Assembly: GCF_000744225.1 (NCBI RefSeq)
Contig: NZ_JQLN01000004.1
Span: 558,001-622,000, forward strand
DNA from: Kitasatospora mediocidica KCTC 9733
Lineage (GTDB): Bacteria; Actinomycetota; Actinomycetes; Streptomycetales; Streptomycetaceae
DNA length: 64,000 bases
Reading direction: 5' to 3'
The notes under the pieces are model-generated. The model had not been told where the DNA came from and did no database searches. It was given only the letters and a program-made list of their open reading frames with translations. The position numbers were made by a program, and so were the translations under genes. Shown piece after piece: positions 46,901-54,373 of the stretch (position 1 is its first letter; each line of letters begins with the position of its first letter).

Positions 46901-49195
46901 GGTCAACAACACCTTCGAAATCGTCAGGTTCGCCTGCGGTGACGGCGAGGACGAGGGCGACGCGACAGCCGTCCGCACCGATGCCGACGGATCCGGACCA
47001 CCCGTCACCGTCGCCGTGTTCACCGGCGTCGCCGTCGCGTCGGGCGAGAGCGTGCCGGTCAGCGTCCACGACAACGAGCCACCCACCGGGATCTCGACCG
47101 CCGGACACACCGCCACACCACCCCCGACCGGACAGTCCGCACTGTCCGCGTCCGCCTTCATCGACGCACCACTCACCCCCACCGGCACCTGATCCCGCAC
47201 CACCACACCACGCGCCCGCGACGGACCCGCATTGCTCACCGTCACCCGCCACGACACCCCCTGCCCCGGCACCACCGGATCGGTCAACAACACCTTCGAA
47301 ATCGTCAGGCTGGCCTGCCCGTTGGGGGCGATCGGGTTGGCGGTGCTGGTGCAGTTCGGCGTGCAGCCCGGGTCGGTGACTGCGCCGGGCGGCGTCACCG
47401 TGGCGCGGTTGTCGAGCGAGCCGCTGGTGTTGGGCGGCACCGTGCCGGTCAGCGTGTAGACGACCTTGCCACCGGCGACGACGTTGACGGTGGTGTCGAT
47501 GCTGCCGGTGCCCGTGGCGGTCGTACCGCAGCTGTCGGGCGCGGTCGCGGCGCAGCTCCAGGTGAAGCCCTGGATCGCGGCGGGCAGGGTGTCCTGGACC
47601 CGCACACCGGTCGCGTCGGACGGGCCCTTGTTGGTGACGGTGATCGTGTAGGTGAGCGGCTGGCCGGGGACGTACGGGTTCCTGTCGGGCGTCTTGGTCA
47701 CCGCCAGTCCGGTCTTCACCGCCGCCGGGGTGTCCCGGGTGGCCGAGCAGGTCGGGCCGCAGTTGTCGTCGGTGGTGCCGGAGGGGCGGGTGACGGTCGC
47801 GGTGTTGGAGAGGGTACCGATGGTGTCCGAGGGCACCGTGCCGGTCAGCGTCAGGGTCACCTTGCCGCCGGACGCGATGTCGGCGGTGGTGTCGATAGTG
47901 CCGGTGCCGGACGACGGGCTGTTGCAGACGTTCGGCGCGGTCGCTGCGCAGTTCCAGGTGAAGCCGCGCAGGGCGGACGGCAGGGTGTCCCTGATCTGGG
48001 CCGCGGAGACCGGGGCGGGACCGGCGTTGTTGACGGTGACGGTGTAGGTCAGGGGCTCGCCGGGGGTGTAGGACGCGGGGACGGCGGTCTTGGTGATCGA
48101 GAGGGCCACCTTGGTCACCCACTCCACGGTCACCTCGCCGTTGGCGCCGTTGGTGATGCCGCCGCCGTTGCCGATGTTCGCGCTGTACAGCGGGTCGTTG
48201 GTACCGGCCGCCGCGCCGCCGACACCGTTGGCGCTGCTGTTCGAGCCGTTGGCCGTACCGGCTCCCGTGACCCCGGTGCCGCCGGTGAAGCCGGAGCCGC
48301 CACCGCCCATCCCGTTGGGGTTTCCGCCGGAGCTCTGGCAGGAACCGCCGCCGCCACCGTAGTTGCCGCCGCCACCGCCACCGCCGCCTTCGAACCCCGA
48401 GGACGACCCACCCGTACCGCCCTGGAAGCGACTGCCCGCCGTGGCCCGGCCGCAGTCCGTGTTGGTGGCGGCCGCGCCTCCGGTGGACTGGGTGCCGCCC
48501 CGGCCGGAGAGAGCGGGCTGGTTGTCCTGACCGCCGCTGCTGCCGCCACCGCCGCCCGAACTCGGAGTGCCGGTGTCCGCGCCGGGCGAGGCCCCGCCAC
48601 CGCCGCCCGCGATCAGCAGCGGGGTCGAGCCGTTGGCGCCCTTCCACAGCGCGCTCATGCCGCCGCCGGTCGCGCCGGAGGCGTCCGTCCGTCCGGCGCC
48701 GCCGGCACCGCCGCCGCCGTACACGCCGGAGGTCGAGTTCATCACGCCCCCGCTGCCGGAGGTGACCGTCAGGGAGTCGCCGGCGGTGACGGCGACCGTG
48801 CCGGTCGTGTAGCCGCCACCGCCGCCACCGCGCTGGCCGGTGTAGTACGCCGTCTTGACGCCACCGCCGCCCGCGCCCCAGAGCCGGACGAAGAGGCTGC
48901 TGACCCCCGCCGGCACCGTGAACGTCTGGTCGGCGCCGCTGGCGGTGTAGCGCACGCAGTTGGTGAAGCCGGTGGTCGGCGTGCAGGTCACCGCGGCCCG
49001 GTCGGACTCCACCCACTCGGCGGGAGCGGGAGCGGCTGCGGCCCTCGCGGCCGCAGCCACAACGTGCCGCAGCGCCACCGGGTTGGCGGGTGTGGCCAGC
49101 GCAAGGCTGCTCTGGGGTACCAGGCACAACAGGGCCAGCACCGCCCGCAACACCGTCGGGATCCGACCGTTGAACCAGCCACGCACCGGGACCAC
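40973..49195 (-). CDS. Giant cell-wall-anchored surface protein with DUF11 repeats
   Basis: GTG 49195 follows GAGGAG, giving 2740 residues. It has an N-terminal signal peptide (FNGRIPTVLRAVLALLCLVP), a glycine-rich region (about 110-330) with many GGGG runs around asparagine/serine, and two diverged DUF11 units. A tandem series of 15 near-identical 125-127-residue DUF11 units follows (LTISKVLLTDPVVPGQ, SWRVTVTNNGPSRARG, TATVTGGPDPSAS), then a last DUF11 domain, a Thr-Pro linker and the sortase signal LPDTGSSGLA with a membrane helix and RRGRR tail. DUF11 is an Ig-like beta domain of surface stalks. It should stand on the mycelial surface as an adhesin or spacer. The high Thr/Ser content and the adjacent mannosyltransferase suggest O-glycosylation. 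Repeat regions of this kind are prone to assembly collapse. Confidence 0.85.
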   Translation of the reverse strand: MVPVRGWFNGRIPTVLRAVLALLCLVPQSSLALATPANPVALRHVVAAAARAAAAPAPAEWVESDRAAVTCTPTTGFTNCVRYTASGADQTFTVPAGVSSLFVRLWGAGGGGVKTAYYTGQRGGGGGGYTTGTVAVTAGDSLTVTSGSGGVMNSTSGVYGGGGAGGAGRTDASGATGGGMSALWKGANGSTPLLIAGGGGGASPGADTGTPSSGGGGGSSGGQDNQPALSGRGGTQSTGGAAATNTDCGRATAGSRFQGGTGGSSSGFEGGGGGGGGNYGGGGGSCQSSGGNPNGMGGGGSGFTGGTGVTGAGTANGSNSSANGVGGAAAGTNDPLYSANIGNGGGITNGANGEVTVEWVTKVALSITKTAVPASYTPGEPLTYTVTVNNAGPAPVSAAQIRDTLPSALRGFTWNCAATAPNVCNSPSSGTGTIDTTADIASGGKVTLTLTGTVPSDTIGTLSNTATVTRPSGTTDDNCGPTCSATRDTPAAVKTGLAVTKTPDRNPYVPGQPLTYTITVTNKGPSDATGVRVQDTLPAAIQGFTWSCAATAPDSCGTTATGTGSIDTTVNVVAGGKVVYTLTGTVPPNTSGSLDNRATVTPPGAVTDPGCTPNCTSTANPIAPNGQASLTISKVLLTDPVVPGQGVSWRVTVSNAGPSRARGVVVRDQVPVGVSGASMKADADSADCPVGGGVAVCPAVEIPVGGSLSWTLTGTLSPDATATPVNTATVTGGPDPSASVRTAVASPSSSPSPQANLTISKVLLTDPVVPGQGVSWRVTVSNAGPSRARGVVVRDQVPVGVSGASMKADADSADCPVGGGVAVCPAVEIPVGGSLSWTLTGTLSPDATATPVNTATVTGGPDPSASVRTAVASPSSSPSPQANLTISKVLLTSPAVAGQTISWRVTVTNNGPSRARGVVVTDQVPADVRNPQMTADDDATPCPITSSVATCPATVIDQNASKSYTLTGVLSSNATTVPTNTAVVTGGPDPSASARTAVASPSESLTVRAQLTLSKILLTDPVVPGQPISWRVTVTNNGPSRARGVVVTDHIPADTTNATMVADSDGTACPITGADAVCPAVELAANESKSYTVAGTLSPDATQTPVNLASVTGGPDPSASVHVATAQASGSPVGRSSLTIAKALLTDPVVPGQTIAWRVTVTNNGPSRARGIDLLDRVPDGVSGASMTSDANNVPCRITGGVAECYPFDLAVNATASFTLSGMLAPNAVQTPVNTATVINPGDPSQATKTAVASPSSSPVPQANLTISKVLLTDPVVPGQTISWRVTVTNNGPSRARGVVVRDRIPVGVTGARMSGEAGQVDCPVTNGEAVCPAQDLAVNESEAFVLTGTLDANAMVTPVNTATVSGGPDPSASVHTAVASASGSPELRASLTVSKVLLTSPVVPGQQVQWRVSVTNNGPSRARGVVVRDQVPAGVADASMKADADGSDCPVSAGVATCPAVEIPAGESRTWTMSGTLDANATSTPGNTVVVTGGPDPSASVHTAVASPSSSPDQRANLTLSKVLLTDPVVPGQRIQWRVTVTNNGPSRARDVVVSDRVPAGVSDAVMTSDSGGPDCAVLSGTATCAAVELAVGESRSYTLSGTLVSDATAVPVNSATVTGGPDPSASVHTAVASPTGPVTPRAGLTLAKVLLTNPVVPGESIQWRVTVTNNGPSRARDVVVSDQVPAGVTNAVMQADSDGAGCPLSAGTATCPATELDVNQSKTYTLTGVLSPDATVTPSNSASVTGGPDPSASVRTAVASPSAPPQLRADLALAKELLTSPVVPGQQIRWRVTVTNNGPSRARGVVVSDQVPPGVDGASMTADDGPQEACPITSGTATCPAIELAANASRSYTLTGTLSADATAAPVNVATVTGGPDPDPSNNVATAHPTETVQPRAGLTVSKVLLTNPVVPGQRIQWRVAVTNNGPSRARDVVVSDRIPDGVTGAEMAIDATGEACPITNGLATCPAVEIAPNATATFTLTGTLAQDATATPVNSAVVTGGPDPSASAHTAVASPSGSPSPRASLTVSKVLLTDPVVPGQTISWRVTVTNNGPSRARDVVVTDHVPAGVSGVSMASDPGAVACRVTGDTAVCPAIGLEVGQSASYVLTGTLSPDATVTPVNSAVVTGGPDPSASAHTAVASPSGPPSPQAHLTVSKVLLTSPVVPGQQVQWRVAVTNNGPSRARDVVVRDQVPAGVTNASMKADAAGTDCPVADGVATCPAVEIPVGESRTWTLTGTLVAGATVTPTNVAVVTGGPDPSVSAHTAVASPSGTPEQRASLTLSKVLLTDPVVPGQRIQWRVSVTNNGPSRARDVVVSDRIPGGVGAAAMTADGDGTACPITDGLALCPAVELAVGESRTYTVSGTLAADATAVPSNAATVTGGPDPSASVHTAVASPTGPVTPQAAPTVSKVLLTDPVVPGQRIQWRVSVTNNGPSVARDVVVSDRIPAQVNEPAMRADADGTECPVSEGAAVCPAIELAVGQTRSYTLTGVLDGDATVTPTNTAVVTGGPDPSASAHTAVASPTGPLTPSRELRLDKSVSPTAPTAGGRVSYTVTVTNTGTGTYRGAEIVDDLSGVLGSADPDGAATASTGSVSSAGSLLTWVLDLPAGATATLRYTFTVHRDAGGRTLANAVTARTDGTNCPGAMDGSQVGGVRRALPGQGAAVDPACSTAVTVVALPSPTPTPTPTPTPTPKPSPMRTRPPLPDTGSSGLAVDLVVATLLLAAGSALVVHRRGRR
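46531..47309 (-). repeat. Perfect 381-base tandem repeat in the surface protein gene
   Basis: The segment from about 46531 to 46928 recurs at an offset of 381 bases (127 codons) without a visible difference over roughly 398 bases, while other repeat units of the same gene differ at many positions. This marks a very recent duplication or gene conversion of one DUF11 unit. Confidence 0.85.
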
Positions 49196-49359
49196 CGGAG
49201 TCTCCTCTCAGCCCATCGCTTTCCGATGAGCTGAGCAACGACTATCCGATGAATTGTTGAAGGAACGATCAACTGATGACGTGTCATCACATTGCCCGGA
49301 AATTCCCCGCGTTCGGCTCACACCGACTTCCTACTCCCGACCCCACCCCGACAACGGAG

Positions 49360-49938
49360 TCAGGACGGCACCTGGTCGAGCATCGCGAGGCGCGCGTTGG
49401 ACGTCTTGATGCTCCCGCACAGCACCTGCGCGCCGCCGACCCGGTAGTCGTCGCCCGAACCGGTGGCCTTGAGGACCGCGCCCTGCACGCTGGTGTAGTC
49501 GTGGTCGGCGAGGTCGCTCTTGTGCAGGTCGCGCACGACGATCAGACGGCGCAGCAGGTCGCTTGCGGCGGCCTGGTCGCCGAGCGTCTTGCGCTGCGCG
49601 TCGGGGAGCTTGGCGAAGGCCTCGTCGGTGGGCGCGAACACCGTGACGTTGTCCATCGAGTCGAACAGGTCCTTGGCCTTGGCCGTCTTGATCAGGCCGG
49701 CCAGCGTGCTGAGGTCCTTGGTCTGCTCGATGGCGGCCAGCACCGGGATGCCGCCCATGGAGTCCATGCTGCCCGGGCCGTCGGCGGGCAGTTGCGTGCA
49801 GGTCTGGCCGAACGGCTTGTCCGGCGGCGGCCCGGCCCGGTCGGCCGACTCCTCCCCGTAGCCTGCGCAGCCCGAGAGCGTGACGGCTGCCAGGACGATG
49901 CCCACGGCCAGGGCGGTACGCGAGGGGAGACTGCGCAT
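49360..49938 (-). CDS. Fasciclin-domain lipoprotein
   Basis: ATG 49938 after a GAGAGGA gives 192 residues. There is a lipoprotein signal peptide with lipobox LSGC (TALAVGIVLAAVTLSGCAGY). The single FAS1 domain (about 65-185) shows LSTLAGLIKTAKAKDLFDSM, NVTVFAPTDEAFAKLP and the C-terminal strand AQVLCGSIKTSNARLAMLDQ. FAS1 lipoproteins (MPT70/83-like) are adhesive or sensory surface proteins. It is monocistronic, near the giant surface protein and in the same orientation. Confidence 0.85.
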   Translation of the reverse strand: MRSLPSRTALAVGIVLAAVTLSGCAGYGEESADRAGPPPDKPFGQTCTQLPADGPGSMDSMGGIPVLAAIEQTKDLSTLAGLIKTAKAKDLFDSMDNVTVFAPTDEAFAKLPDAQRKTLGDQAAASDLLRRLIVVRDLHKSDLADHDYTSVQGAVLKATGSGDDYRVGGAQVLCGSIKTSNARLAMLDQVPS

Positions 49939-50132
49939 GGACGATGGTCCTCTCTCAGGGCTGGCAATCCGGACATACCAGGACCAGATCTGCCCAGATA
50001 GTGACAGTCGCCCGGGCCGCACCGCCGCAGCGGACCACCGCGCACCTCGAACATCCCCCGACTGGCGGCGCCCCGACCGGCGCAGCCGACACCCCCCGCC
50101 CCCGGTCACCGGTCCCGGGTCCCCGGTCCCCG

Positions 50133-50993
50133 TCAGCGCCCGTGCGTCGAGTACTTCCGGACGGCCAGTGGCGCGAAGACGGCCAGCAGCAGCCCGCTCC
50201 AGAGCAGCGTGGCCACCACCGGGTGCTGCAACGGCCAGGCGGACGCCGGGGCCGTCGGGTTGCCGAACAGCTGCCGACAGGCCGCCACCACGGCGCTGGC
50301 CGGGTTCCAGTCGGCGATCACCCGCAGCCAGCCCGGCATCCCGCCGGTCGGCACGAACACATTGGTCACCATGGCGGGCGGGAAGGTCAGCACCGCCAGC
50401 TGCCCGGCCATCTGCTCGCTGCCGGCGGCCAGTCCCAGGAACGTGCCCACCCAGGTCATCACGAAGCGGAAGAGCACCAGCAGCGCGAAGGCGGCCAGCG
50501 CGTCGGCGACGCCGTCGCGCATCCGCCAGCCGACCGCGAGTCCCACCCCGACCAGTGGCACCAGCACGGCCACCCCGATCAGCAGGTCGGCCAGCGCCGA
50601 TCCGAGCAGCACACCGAAGCGCGAGAGCGGCATCGAGCGCAGCCGGTCGGTGGCACCGCGGTCGACGTCACGCGCGACGCCGACCATGGTCGGGGTGATG
50701 CCGTTGATCGCCACCATCGCGAAGAGCCCGGGCATCAGGAACTCGCGGTAGTCGCCGCCACCGGGCACCCGCATCGCACTGCCGAAGACGTAGCCGAAGA
50801 GCACCACCATCACCACCGGGACGGCCAACGAGGCCGCGAGCAGGCCGGGCGAGTGCCGGTAGTACAGCAGGACGCGGGTCGTCGAGGTGGCCGCGTCCAG
50901 CGCGGTGCGGCGCAGCCGGCCGGGGGCGGCCGCCGGCCCGCCGGGGGCGGTGGCGCGGGCGGGACGGGTCGTCGACACGGTGGAACCGGACAT
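50133..50993 (-). CDS. ABC-2 type exporter permease (DrrB-like)
   Basis: 286 residues with a disordered N-terminus (MSGSTVSTTRPARATAPGGP), then six membrane helices (SLAVPVVMVVLFGYVFGSAM, FAMVAINGITPTMVGVARD, LIGVAVLVPLVGVGLAVGW and others) and the DrrB-family signature DVDRGATDRLRSMPLSRF in the cytoplasmic loop. Its ATG shares one base with the stop of the ATPase gene. Together they form a two-gene exporter of the daunorubicin-resistance type, probably for a hydrophobic drug. Confidence 0.85.
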   Translation of the reverse strand: MSGSTVSTTRPARATAPGGPAAAPGRLRRTALDAATSTTRVLLYYRHSPGLLAASLAVPVVMVVLFGYVFGSAMRVPGGGDYREFLMPGLFAMVAINGITPTMVGVARDVDRGATDRLRSMPLSRFGVLLGSALADLLIGVAVLVPLVGVGLAVGWRMRDGVADALAAFALLVLFRFVMTWVGTFLGLAAGSEQMAGQLAVLTFPPAMVTNVFVPTGGMPGWLRVIADWNPASAVVAACRQLFGNPTAPASAWPLQHPVVATLLWSGLLLAVFAPLAVRKYSTHGR

Positions 50994-51955
50994 CAGGCGG
51001 CCTGCCTTTCGGCGGTGAGGGCGAGGAAGACGTCGTCGAGCGAGGGCGTGCGCAGGGCGACGTCGCGGGCGGCCACGCCGGCGGCGTCGAGTGCGCGGAC
51101 GAGCGCGGGTAGCAGCACCTCGCGGCCCGGCAGGGAGAGCGCCTCGACCTGTCGGCGGTCCCGGTCACTGACCGGCTCACCACCCGTCACGGCGGCCAGC
51201 ACCCCGGCGGCGGCCGGGAGTTGGCCGGCATCGTCGACGACCACCTGCACCCGGGTGCCGATCGCCGCCTTCAGCCGGCCCGGTGGGCCGTCGGCGATGG
51301 CGCGGCCGTGGTCGAGGACCATCACGGTGTCGGCCAGCCGGTCGGCCTCCTCCAGGTACTGGGTGGTGAGCAGAACGGTGCTGCCACCGGCGGTCAACTC
51401 CCGTACGGCGTCCCAGATCTCGCCCCGGCTGCGCGGGTCGAGGCCGGTGGTGGGCTCGTCCAGGAACAGCACCGGCGGCCGGGTGACCAGGCAGGCCACC
51501 AGGTCCAGGCGGCGGCGCATGCCACCGGAGTAGCCGCGCACCAGGCGGTCGCCGGCCGCCGCGAGGCCGAAGCGCTCCAGCAGTTCGTCCGCGCGGCGGC
51601 GGGCCTCGCGGGCGCCGAGGTGGTGGAACCGGCCGACCAGAGTGAGGTTCTCGCGTCCGGTGATTCCCTCGTCCACGGCGGCATGCTGTCCGGCCAGGCC
51701 GATGCTGCGGCGCACCCGCTCGGGCTCCCTGGCCACGTCGAAGCCGGCCACCCTCGCCCACCCGGTGTCAGGAGCGGTCAGCGTGGCGAGCAGCCGGATG
51801 GCGGTGGTCTTGCCGGCGCCGTTGGGACCGAGCAGACCGTAGACCGTGCCCGCCGGGACGGCCAGGTCAAGGCCGTCCAGCGCCGTGGTCCCGCCGAAGC
51901 TCTTGCCCAATCCCTGGGCCGATACCGCGAGTTGATCTCCAGATAGCTGCGACAT
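50993..51955 (-). CDS. ABC transporter ATP-binding protein (DrrA-like)
   Basis: 320 residues from ATG 51955. Walker A is GLLGPNGAGKTTAIRLLATL, Q-loop AGQHAAVDEGITGRENL, signature VRGYSGGMRRRLDL, Walker B PPVLFLDEPTTGLDPRSR, and H-loop-like TVLLTTQYLEEADRL. The C-terminal 80 residues are the DrrA-type extension. Pairs with the adjacent permease. The promoter region shares two palindromes with the divergent TetR gene, so the regulator very likely represses this exporter. Confidence 0.9.
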   Translation of the reverse strand: MSQLSGDQLAVSAQGLGKSFGGTTALDGLDLAVPAGTVYGLLGPNGAGKTTAIRLLATLTAPDTGWARVAGFDVAREPERVRRSIGLAGQHAAVDEGITGRENLTLVGRFHHLGAREARRRADELLERFGLAAAGDRLVRGYSGGMRRRLDLVACLVTRPPVLFLDEPTTGLDPRSRGEIWDAVRELTAGGSTVLLTTQYLEEADRLADTVMVLDHGRAIADGPPGRLKAAIGTRVQVVVDDAGQLPAAAGVLAAVTGGEPVSDRDRRQVEALSLPGREVLLPALVRALDAAGVAARDVALRTPSLDDVFLALTAERQAA

Positions 51956-51976
51956 GGCGGAGCCCTCGCTTTCTAG

Positions 51977-52028
51977 GTACGCCGTACGTAGAGGCGTTCT
52001 GTGCAGCAGCGTACTACGTACGGCGTAC
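51977..52028. promoter_or_regulatory. Paired TetR operators in divergent promoter
   Basis: gtacgccgtacgta at 51977-51990 and its exact complement tacgtacggcgtac at 52015-52028 sit between the leftward ABC gene and the rightward TetR gene. Each site is itself nearly palindromic (ACGTACGsCGTACGT). The right copy is followed by tgctaagat, a plausible -10 region of the regulator gene, so binding would block both promoters. These are the only such sites seen in the region. Confidence 0.8.
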
Positions 52029-52059
52029 GTTGCTAAGATGGATTTCGAGGTGATCTTCC

Positions 52060-52800
52060 GTGCCGTCCAGCAAGACCCCGCCCGCCGCCACCACTCCGGA
52101 GCTGATCTGGCTGCGCCCCGAACGGACCGGCCGCGGGCCGCGTCCCGCGCACAGCCGTGCCTCGATCGCCGCCGTCGCGGTCGCGCTGGCCGACGCCGAG
52201 GGCCTGGGTGCCGTCTCGATGCGCCGGATCGCCGCCGAACTCGGCGCCGGGACGATGTCGCTCTACAACTACGTCCCGAAGAAGGAGCACCTCTTCGACC
52301 TGATGCTGGACGCGGTGTCCGGCGAGTACCGCTTCCCGGACCAGCCGTCCGGCGATGTCCGGTCCGACCTAAGGGAGTTGGCGCACCAGCAGCTCGCCAT
52401 CCTGCGCCGCCACCCGTGGGCGGCGACCGTCGTCGTCACCCGCCCCTCGCTGGGACCGAACGGGCTGCGGTTCGCCGAGTACTACCTCGCCGTGATGGCC
52501 CCGGTGCCGTTCGACAGCGGCACCAAGCTGGAGGCGATGTCCCTGCTGAACGGCTTCGTCGTGCAGTTCGCCGAGTGGGAGCGCGGCGGCGTCTCCCCCG
52601 GGCAGGACCGCGAGCAGGGGCAGCGTGAGCTGATCGAGTACATGACCCAGGCCGTGCTCACCGGCCAGTACCCGCACCTGGCCACGGCGTTGGCCTCCGC
52701 GGGTGGCAACCCCAGCACACCGGACAGCGTCTTCGAACGCTCGCTCGGCCGAATCCTCACCGCGATGCTCACCCCGCCCGACCAGCCCGCAACGACGTGA
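52060..52800 (+). CDS. TetR-family transcriptional regulator
   Basis: GTG 52060 gives 246 residues. The N-terminal helix-turn-helix reads AHSRASIAAVAVALADAEGL, SMRRIAAELGAGTMSLYNYV and PKKEHLFDLMLDAVSGEY, typical of TetR. The long C-terminal domain (LFDLMLDAVSG to FERSLGRILTAMLTP) belongs to the TetR_C group that binds hydrophobic drugs. It is divergent from the DrrAB-like exporter with two matching operators between them; ligand-induced derepression of that exporter is the obvious model. Confidence 0.9.
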   Translation: MPSSKTPPAATTPELIWLRPERTGRGPRPAHSRASIAAVAVALADAEGLGAVSMRRIAAELGAGTMSLYNYVPKKEHLFDLMLDAVSGEYRFPDQPSGDVRSDLRELAHQQLAILRRHPWAATVVVTRPSLGPNGLRFAEYYLAVMAPVPFDSGTKLEAMSLLNGFVVQFAEWERGGVSPGQDREQGQRELIEYMTQAVLTGQYPHLATALASAGGNPSTPDSVFERSLGRILTAMLTPPDQPATT

Positions 52801-52827
52801 ACACCTCCGCCGGGCAGGTGAGATGAC

Positions 52828-52872
52828 ATGCCGAGGGGCCCGGACGACGGCGTCGTCCGGGCCCCTCGGCAT
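52828..52872. terminator. Bidirectional hairpin terminator between tetR and rsmB
   Basis: atgccgaggggcccggacga pairs with its complement (tcgtccgggcccctcggcat) over 21 bases with a three-base loop, between convergent genes. It should stop transcription from both sides. Confidence 0.9.
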
Positions 52873-52875
52873 CGA

Positions 52876-54312
52876 TCAGGAAGTGCGGCGCAGCAGCGCG
52901 AGGTACATCGCGTCGGTGCTGTGCAGGTGCGGCCAGAGCTGGACGTCCGGGCCCGCGCCGAGCGCCGGGACGCCGGGCAGCAGCGGGCGCGCGTCGATCC
53001 ACTCCAGCGCGACGTCGCCGCGCAGCACATCGTCCACCACCGCGCGGGTCTCGGCCAGGTGCGGGGAGCAGGTCGCGTAGCCGATCACGCCGCCGACCCG
53101 CACCGACTCGATCGCCGAGCGCAGCAGGTCGCGCTGGAGCTGGCCGAAGCCCGCGATGTCCTCGGGCCGACGCCGCCAGCGCGCCTCCGGGCGGCGACGC
53201 AGCGCGCCGAGGCCCGAGCACGGGACGTCCACCAGCGCCCGGTCGAAGCTGCCGGGCCGCCAGGCCGGCCGGGTGCCGTCGGCGGCGATCACCGTATACG
53301 GACCGGGGTTGCCGTCCAGGGCCCGCGCCACCAGCCGGGCCCGGTGCGGCTGCTTCTCGGACGCCACCAGGGCCGCGCCGCGCTCGGCGGCCAGCGCGCC
53401 GAGCAGGGCGGCCTTGCCGCCGGGGCCCGCGCAGCCGTCCAGCCAGAGCCGGTCGGAGCCGTCGATCGGCGCCGCTGCCAGGGCGAGCGCGACCAGCTGG
53501 CTGCCCTCGTCCTGGACGCCGACCCGGTTCTCCTTGATGACGTCCAACTCGCCCGGGTCGCCGCCCTCGGCCAGCCGCACGGCGTACGGCGACCACCGGC
53601 CGGGCTCGCTCTCCGGCAGCGCCTCGGCGAGTTCGGCGGCCGTGGCACGACCGGGCCGGGCCACCAGGGTGACCTCGGGACGCTCGTTGTCGGCGCGCAA
53701 CAGCTCCTCGATGTCCGCGCGTCCGCAGGCGTCCGGCTGCCAGCGGCCGAGCGAGTCCCAGAGCGAGGAGACCACCCAGCGCGGGTGCGAGTGGACGACG
53801 GCCAGGTGGTCCTCGGCGTCCTTCTCGAAGGGCGGCGCGACCTGGGCGATCCAGGTGTCCAGGTCCTTGGCGCTGATCCGGCGCAGCACGGCGTTGACGA
53901 ACTTCGCCTTCCCGTCGCCGAGCACCGCCCGGGCCAGCTCGACGGTGGCCGAGACCGCCGCGTGGCTGGGGATCCGGGTGGCCAGCAGCTGGTGCGCGCC
54001 GAGCGACAGGACGTCCAGCACCGGCGGGTCGACCTCGCGCAGCGGCCGGTCGATGCAGGCCGCGATGATCGCGTCGTAACTGCCCTGCAGGCGCAGCGTC
54101 CCGTAGACGAGCTCGGTGGCGAGGGCGGCGTCGCGGCGCTCCATGCCCTTCTGCTCGGCCTCACGCAGCAGCGACGGCAGGATCAGGTTGGCGTACGCGT
54201 CGCGCTCGTCGACGGCCCGCAGGGCCTTGAAGGCGACCAGGCGCGCCGGGTCCTTCTTCGGGCGGCGGTGCGGACGCGGGGGGCGCTTGGCGCTGGGGGC
54301 GGGGGTGCTCAC
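52876..54312 (-). CDS. rsmB: 16S rRNA (cytosine-967-C5) methyltransferase
   Basis: GTG 54312 (MSTPAPSAKRPPRPHRRPKK) has TTGAGGT six bases upstream and gives 478 residues. An N-terminal NusB-like domain (VAFKALRAVDERDAYANLIL) precedes a SAM fold with DRLWLDGCAGPGGKAALLGAL, and the catalytic cysteines are in ALVDVPCSGLGALRRRPEAR and GVIGYATCSPHLAETR. It methylates C967 of 16S rRNA. Downstream of fmt and in the same orientation, with a basic N-terminal tail common in actinomycetes. Confidence 0.95.
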   Translation of the reverse strand: MSTPAPSAKRPPRPHRRPKKDPARLVAFKALRAVDERDAYANLILPSLLREAEQKGMERRDAALATELVYGTLRLQGSYDAIIAACIDRPLREVDPPVLDVLSLGAHQLLATRIPSHAAVSATVELARAVLGDGKAKFVNAVLRRISAKDLDTWIAQVAPPFEKDAEDHLAVVHSHPRWVVSSLWDSLGRWQPDACGRADIEELLRADNERPEVTLVARPGRATAAELAEALPESEPGRWSPYAVRLAEGGDPGELDVIKENRVGVQDEGSQLVALALAAAPIDGSDRLWLDGCAGPGGKAALLGALAAERGAALVASEKQPHRARLVARALDGNPGPYTVIAADGTRPAWRPGSFDRALVDVPCSGLGALRRRPEARWRRRPEDIAGFGQLQRDLLRSAIESVRVGGVIGYATCSPHLAETRAVVDDVLRGDVALEWIDARPLLPGVPALGAGPDVQLWPHLHSTDAMYLALLRRTS

Positions 54313-54373
54313 GGGGGACCTCAAAGTGCTGCGGAGTTATCGAAACGGGCGTGCGGTACGGGGGGGTGACGGG

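Noticed and set aside
46531..47309. Identical repeats as a CRISPR array
   Set aside because: The period of 381 bases is in frame with protein repeats and there are no spacers.
44865..49238. Minus-strand frame of 1457 codons overlapping the DUF11 gene
   Set aside because: It is a second-frame shadow of the same repeats, with no recognisable protein features.
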